Below, piece after piece: positions 61,279 through 64,000 of a stretch of DNA of 64,000 nt (positions are counted from its first letter, which is position 1; every line of letters starts with the position of its first letter). Position numbers and translations under genes: made by a program. The stretch is from the NCBI RefSeq assembly GCF_001411555.2, contig NC_049909.1, positions 17,594,623 to 17,658,622 of the forward strand, read 5' to 3'. Source of the stretch: Juglans regia. Taxonomy: Eukaryota; Streptophyta; Magnoliopsida; Fagales; Juglandaceae. Under the pieces are notes generated by a model. It saw only the letters and a list, made by a program, of their open reading frames with translations. It ran no database searches and had not been told where the DNA came from.

Positions 61279-64000
61279 TAGGAGTGTAACCGGTCTGATT
61301 TGGTCCGATTTTGGACAAAATTGACAAGTTGGAAAGCAAAGCTTCTTTTTCAAGCAGGACGCACTACTCTCATAAGAATGGTTGCTAGTTCAATGCCTTC
61401 CTATATCATGTCCTCTATATTGATCCCAAAAAATGTTGTTAGTAATATTGATCGAACTTTCATGAAATTTTGGTGGGGTTTTCAGAAAGAAAAATCTCAC
61501 AATCTAACACTCAAATCCTAAAATTCCATTTGTAAACCAAAGTCTATGGGTGGATTGGGTGTTAGACTAGTCTCTAATTTTAATCAAGTTTTCCTTTAAA
61601 AAATTGGATGGCAGATGATCATCAATGTTAATGCCATTTGGAGTAGAGTTCTTGCAGGGAAGTACTTGAAAGGAACTTCCTTTTTAATACCAATCAAAAA
61701 TCCACTGATTCATGGATATGAAAAGGAATTCTTAAGGAAAAAGACTTTCTAAAGAAAGGACTATGATTTCAGATCAATAATGGAGTGAACACTCGAGTAT
61801 GGAATGATCCTTGGATTCCTAACAACCCAAGCTTCACTCCAATTCAAAAAGACATAAATACTCCAAAAGCCCCCATTCTTAGAGTTTCATAATTAATGAT
61901 GGAAGAACCTAAGAGATGAAATATCATCCTTCTTCATGCACTCTTCAATCAAAGTTCAGTGAATGAGATATAAAAAATCCCTATTGCTCAGTAAAGCTTC
62001 CATACTCTCATTGATAAATCTGTTTGAACTTATCACAATTCTGGTTTGTTTAGTATAAAGTCAGCCTATGCTGCCATTAGTTTATCTCATGACCATAATA
62101 GGATAGATAATAGCATCATTTAAGCTGACATGTGCAAAACTCTTTGGAAACTCAAAATTCAGGATAGGCTTAAATTCCTCTGTTGAAAATTTTTTAATAA
62201 TATCATTCCAATTCGATCTCGCATTAAGAATTTTGTGAATCTTGAAAGCATAAACTGTCATGTTTGTAATACTGGTGAAGAAACTCAATCTCATATTTTC
62301 TTAAATTGCAGCTTTACTAGAATTTTGTGGCTTCACTCCCCTTGGCCATTAAATATTTCCTCTTATGCTGAAAATGACACTAGCTTGTGGATTAATTACA
62401 TCCTTGACCCATCTAGAACTTTAGGAATTTCCATAGAGGAAGAACATTATTTTCAAATTTTTGCAATTGTGGCTATGGATAGTATGTGGTTCCTTAGAAA
62501 TAAAGTCATTCATGAAGATTTCAAATCTAACTTATTTGATTTTATATCTTCCACTAAAAAGATTTTCAAAGATCATTGTGATGTTTGGGACAATTTGCAT
62601 ATTAATTCTAGTAAACAATGGGGAATTTTGCCAAAGGAACAATGTCTAGTCACCTTTGATGTTGCGGTCAGACAAAATGGAAGCACTGCGACAACTGTAT
62701 GTTGGACAACATCAAGATCCATTCTCTTTGTTATTACAAAGCATCTCAACAATTAGAATTCAAATCATGGGGAAGCAGAATCAATGCTTATGGGAGTGAA
62801 AGAAGCCAAAGAAAGCAAGATTGGAAAAATTGTGATTGTAGGAGATTCTCTCAATACTCTCCAAGCAGTGAAGAATTCTACTTATATCCCTGACTGGAAA
62901 GTGCAACCAGTAATACATGACATCAGGCTTGTGCTAAAAAGCTTTGAGAAATGGGAACTCAGGAAAATACATCGAGATGAAATTGATGCACGCATTCAAT
63001 TGCGCAATGGACTGCCTCCAAAAACATGTTTGGAAATATTCCACTTACTGCAATTCCACCTTCTTTATTAAGTTTTCATAGTGGGAATGACCCACCTTTT
63101 ATGTTGTAATTTGGCTTGGCTGCTTAATGCAACAGACTTCTTTTTTTTTTATATATATATACCAGATGTTGTTTCTAGGAAAAAAAAAATCACAAACCTA
63201 ATCACAAAACTCTAATATTACAAACACAATAAACATAATAACAAAAAATCCTAAATTTCAGATTCAAAAACCATAATATAGTAATATCATAAAACTCAAT
63301 CACAAAAATCTCAATATCACGAAACCCAATCACAAAAATCATAATATCACAAAACGCAATCACAAAAGTCCTAGTTTGTAATTTAAAAAAAAAAAATTAC
63401 CGTTGAGGGGCATTGGGCAGACTCGGCAGAGAGACAAAGTGAGGCCGAGAGAGTTGAGAGAAGAGAGAGCGAGGGACGAGAGAGTGAGAGACGAGGAGAA
63501 AGGGTGAGGCAGAGATGCAGCCGAGGGTCCGAGAGAGACAAAGTGAGACCAAGAGAGTTAGAGAAGTTCCAACTTTAGGGTTTAGACTTTAGTTATAGGG
63601 GAAATGACGCCGTTTCCCATTGATTTATTATAACTATATATATTTGTAATACATTTAATATATTATAGTCTATTAGACTATATAATTGTATTAATATTAG
63701 ACTATTAGTATAGTTATATATTAGTATTAGTTATAAACTTTTAGTGATTTAGTATAACTATATTAGTATAAGTATAACTATAGTCTATATTAAACTATTA
63801 GTATTAGTTAAATAGTTATAGACTTATATATTAGTATAACTATATAATATATTAGACTATCTAATAGTGTTAATATTAGGCTTTTAGTATAGTTATATAT
63901 TAGCATTAGTTATAAACTTTTAGTTATTTAGTATAACTAACTATAATCTATATTAAACTATTAGTATTAGTTAAATACTTATAGACTTATATATTAGTAT
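61279..64000. mobile_element. TIR element of the TAGGGGTGTAACC family, continuing past the window
   Basis: The terminus TAGGAGTGTAACCGGTCTG at 61279 is one base from the 26769 element's end. The AT-rich 63590-64000 sequence (GACTATATAATAGTATTAATATTAGACTATTAG-type) matches the interior of 26769-27478. A LINE relic and a GA-rich segment (63400-63560) lie between. The far terminus is outside the window. Confidence 0.5.
61316..63190 (+). pseudogene. 5'-truncated L1-type LINE (RT thumb, zf-RVT, RNase H)
   Basis: The RT C-terminal part reads LTSWKAKLLFQAGRTTLIR, then DRTFMKFWWGF, then SMGGLGVR. The zf-RVT module is at about 62110-62400 (CHVCNTGEETQSHIFLNC). An RVT_3-type RNase H runs about 62640-62900 (LVTFDVAV, then IVGDSLNTLQAV). 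Several stops and frameshifts separate them. The start joins directly to a TIR-element terminus. Poly-A-like stretches near 63180 may mark the 3' end. Confidence 0.85.

Noticed and set aside
1..64000. tRNA, rRNA, CRISPR, prokaryotic operons or attachment sites
   Set aside because: No such structures seen; the only tRNA-like boxes belong to the SINEs, and the sequence is clearly plant nuclear DNA.

Overview
This is a nuclear genomic window from a eudicot plant, probably a woody species. The background is AT-rich and full of TA and GA microsatellites, every real gene is split by GT-AG introns, and the protein families have clear Arabidopsis counterparts. A walnut- or pecan-like (Juglandaceae) source is my guess from the look of one abundant MITE family. 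I could not test that guess. There is nothing prokaryotic here: no operons, no ribosome binding sites, no CRISPR.

Five protein-coding genes could be assembled exon by exon, each with every exon phase closing. Two are same-strand paralogues of RCD1/SRO, the plant WWE-PARP-RST transcriptional hub proteins. Copy 1 spans 8218-14421 on the minus strand (620 codons, 5'UTR exon near 17.4 kb). Copy 2 spans 29134-37122 on the minus strand (598 codons, 5'UTR exon near 38.6 kb). They share all intron positions. Downstream are a survival-motor-neuron (SMN) homologue on plus (44938-48636, 320 aa), a chloroplast Rossmann-fold protein like Arabidopsis At1g32220 on minus (49593-52432, about 296 aa, convergent with SMN), and DAD1, a subunit of oligosaccharyltransferase, on plus (56495-58779, 115 aa). 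A broken serine-carboxypeptidase-like exon lies at 55.3-55.5 kb.

Layout: 1-8.2 kb is intergenic, with MITEs, TA repeats, a 128-bp-spaced tandem duplication and an unexplained GC-richer island at 4.5-5.2 kb. 8.2-17.6 kb is RCD1-like copy 1. 17.6-29.1 kb is mostly mobile DNA: a complete but dead Ty3/gypsy element with two LTRs and a target duplication (19180-23969), a hairpin MITE beside its end, and two TIR elements. 29.1-38.7 kb is RCD1-like copy 2, whose introns hold a LINE relic, a large foldback, a TIR element and two SINEs. 38.7-44.9 kb is AT-rich intergenic DNA. 44.9-58.8 kb holds the SMN, At1g32220-like and DAD1 genes. 58.8-64 kb holds LTR fragments, then an L1-type LINE relic next to the terminus of a TIR element that runs off the window.

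The genes do not form a pathway. RCD1 proteins act in the nucleus in stress and hormone transcription, SMN in snRNP assembly, the At1g32220-like protein in plastids, and DAD1 in ER N-glycosylation. The most notable points are the tandem RCD1-like pair, each lacking the PARP catalytic glutamate but with a different replacement; the insertion of all four recognised SINEs in sense orientation inside introns of that pair; a plant SMN with Gemin2-binding and YG-box ends but no visible Tudor domain and a Cys cluster instead; and a first exon of the At1g32220-like gene that has no usable GT donor.
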